From positions 1 through 6,159 of the forward strand of contig JAFTRT010000165.1 of NCBI GenBank assembly GCA_017462145.1: a stretch of 6,159 nucleotides of DNA, written 5' to 3'. Below are positions 5,599-6,159 of the stretch, piece by piece (within the stretch, counting starts at the first letter, position 1; every line of letters starts with the position of its first letter). A model generated the notes under the pieces. The model was given only the letters and a program-made list of their open reading frames with translations, searched no databases and was not told the origin of the DNA. Position numbers and translations under genes: made by a program. This DNA is from Clostridia bacterium (lineage in GTDB: Bacteria; Bacillota_A; Clostridia; Oscillospirales; CAG-272).

Positions 5599-6159
5599 TC
5601 AATATCCTTCTACGCAAGGTTTTTTGATTCCTACGGCAAGAATAGGACAACCGCCGTTTCTTCTGGATCTTAATCTATATTCCAATTTTCCCATCCAAGT
5701 GGTACTTGCTCCATATTTGGGCATTAGTGATTTTCCGCTTGAATCGATAATCTCTTTGAAGATATCATTTAACTCCTTTGAACGGGTTACGATAATGCCG
5801 ACTTCGATTAAGCCGCAATCAAAATACGTTCTCATCGCCAACAGATCCCGATCAAATGTTTGATCTTTGCTGTTCCATTCCAAATCAAACGCAACTTTGT
5901 TTTTGATAAAATCAATGTTGTGTCCGTCTATATATCCCTCGATCGTTTTTTCATCAAAAGGTTGATCGTCAAAGCGTCCCCTTTGGTTTTCTCGTCTTGG
6001 ATATAATTTTACCAGCAAATCTCCCGTGATACGAATCTCTTTCCATCCAAGAGGATATAATACATCGTCGAATTTTTTAGGGATAGCGGTTTCATTTCCT
6101 CCGGCCGCTTTGAGATCATCGACCGATATCAGCAATCTTTCTAATGCATCCTGTATATC
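5599..6159 (-). CDS. BglII/BstYI-like type II restriction endonuclease, 5' end cut by window edge
   Basis: The last 186 codons of a gene whose start lies beyond position 6159: the frame stays open to the edge and the upstream residues D-I-Q-D-A-L-E-R-L read naturally into the rest, so the TTG at 6135 is probably an internal leucine. BglII (about 223 residues) and BstYI (about 203) are only slightly longer, so some 20-40 residues may be missing. Counting from that leucine as 1, the core D75-x8-D84-L-E86-W-N-S-K90 followed by F-D-R-D-L and G-I-I-V-T-R-S has the layout of the BglII-family PD-(D/E)xK-like site; BglII itself is reported to use D84, E93 and Q95, the same spacing. The C-terminal G161-G-C-P-I-L-A-V-G-I is also family-like. 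It would cleave unmethylated double-stranded DNA, perhaps at a GATC-centred site, but that is only inferred from family members. Composition is AT-rich (33% GC in the line at 5881-5940). Confidence 0.8.
   Translation of the reverse strand, partial: DIQDALERLLISVDDLKAAGGNETAIPKKFDDVLYPLGWKEIRITGDLLVKLYPRRENQRGRFDDQPFDEKTIEGYIDGHNIDFIKNKVAFDLEWNSKDQTFDRDLLAMRTYFDCGLIEVGIIVTRSKELNDIFKEIIDSSGKSLMPKYGASTTWMGKLEYRLRSRRNGGCPILAVGIKKPCVEGY

Larger units (their letters stand above)
4950..6159 (-). other. AT-rich restriction-modification cassette, probably horizontally acquired
   Basis: The two genes form one unit, with the nuclease first, then a 1-base gap, then the methyltransferase. The cassette is visibly richer in A and T than the downstream genes, and the change happens at the aspS start. 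No integrase, transposase, direct repeat or controller (C) gene is visible at the left boundary; the right boundary is outside the window. Confidence 0.65.

Noticed and set aside
6133..6135. TTG as the start of the restriction endonuclease
   Set aside because: The frame continues without a stop to the window edge with sensible residues, and family members are longer, so the gene more likely starts outside.

Overview
The window looks like a chromosomal segment of a moderately GC-rich Firmicute, most likely a Clostridia-type gut bacterium. This rests on the style of the AspRS, YfbR-like and AraB-like proteins, the strong AAAGGAG-type ribosome sites and the tight gene packing. No rRNA or other taxonomic marker is present, so the placement is only moderate. 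Every gene reads on the minus strand, so transcription runs from position 6159 towards position 1.

Layout in transcription order. (1) 6159-4950 is a compact type II restriction-modification cassette: a BglII/BstYI-like endonuclease cut by the right window edge, then an MT-A70 family DNA adenine methyltransferase starting 1 base after the nuclease stop. This part is clearly more AT-rich than the rest: one 60-base line counted by hand is 33% GC, against 57% for a line in aspS. It therefore looks horizontally acquired. (2) 4926-3130 is a complete aspS, aspartyl-tRNA synthetase, starting 23 bases after the methyltransferase. (3) 3125-3098 is a perfect 12-bp hairpin between aspS and the next gene. 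(4) 3082-2501 is a YfbR-type HD-domain 5'-deoxynucleotidase. (5) 2484-850 is an FGGY carbohydrate kinase of the L-ribulokinase (AraB) type. (6) 816-1 is an AEC (auxin efflux carrier) family permease whose 3' end lies outside the window.

How they fit together. Spacings of 1, 23, 47, 16 and 33 bases on one strand make co-transcription of at least yfbR-araB-AEC likely, possibly of all six genes, with the hairpin able to reduce read-through after aspS. Functionally it is a mixed string: defence, translation, nucleotide salvage, sugar phosphorylation and transport. The two most notable points are the foreign-looking restriction-modification pair directly upstream of an essential gene with almost no room for a separate promoter, and substitutions at recognisable active-site positions of the HD enzyme (HD changed to HE) and of the AraB-like kinase. 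I saw no tRNA, rRNA, insertion sequence, CRISPR array or intergenic stretch over 300 bases.
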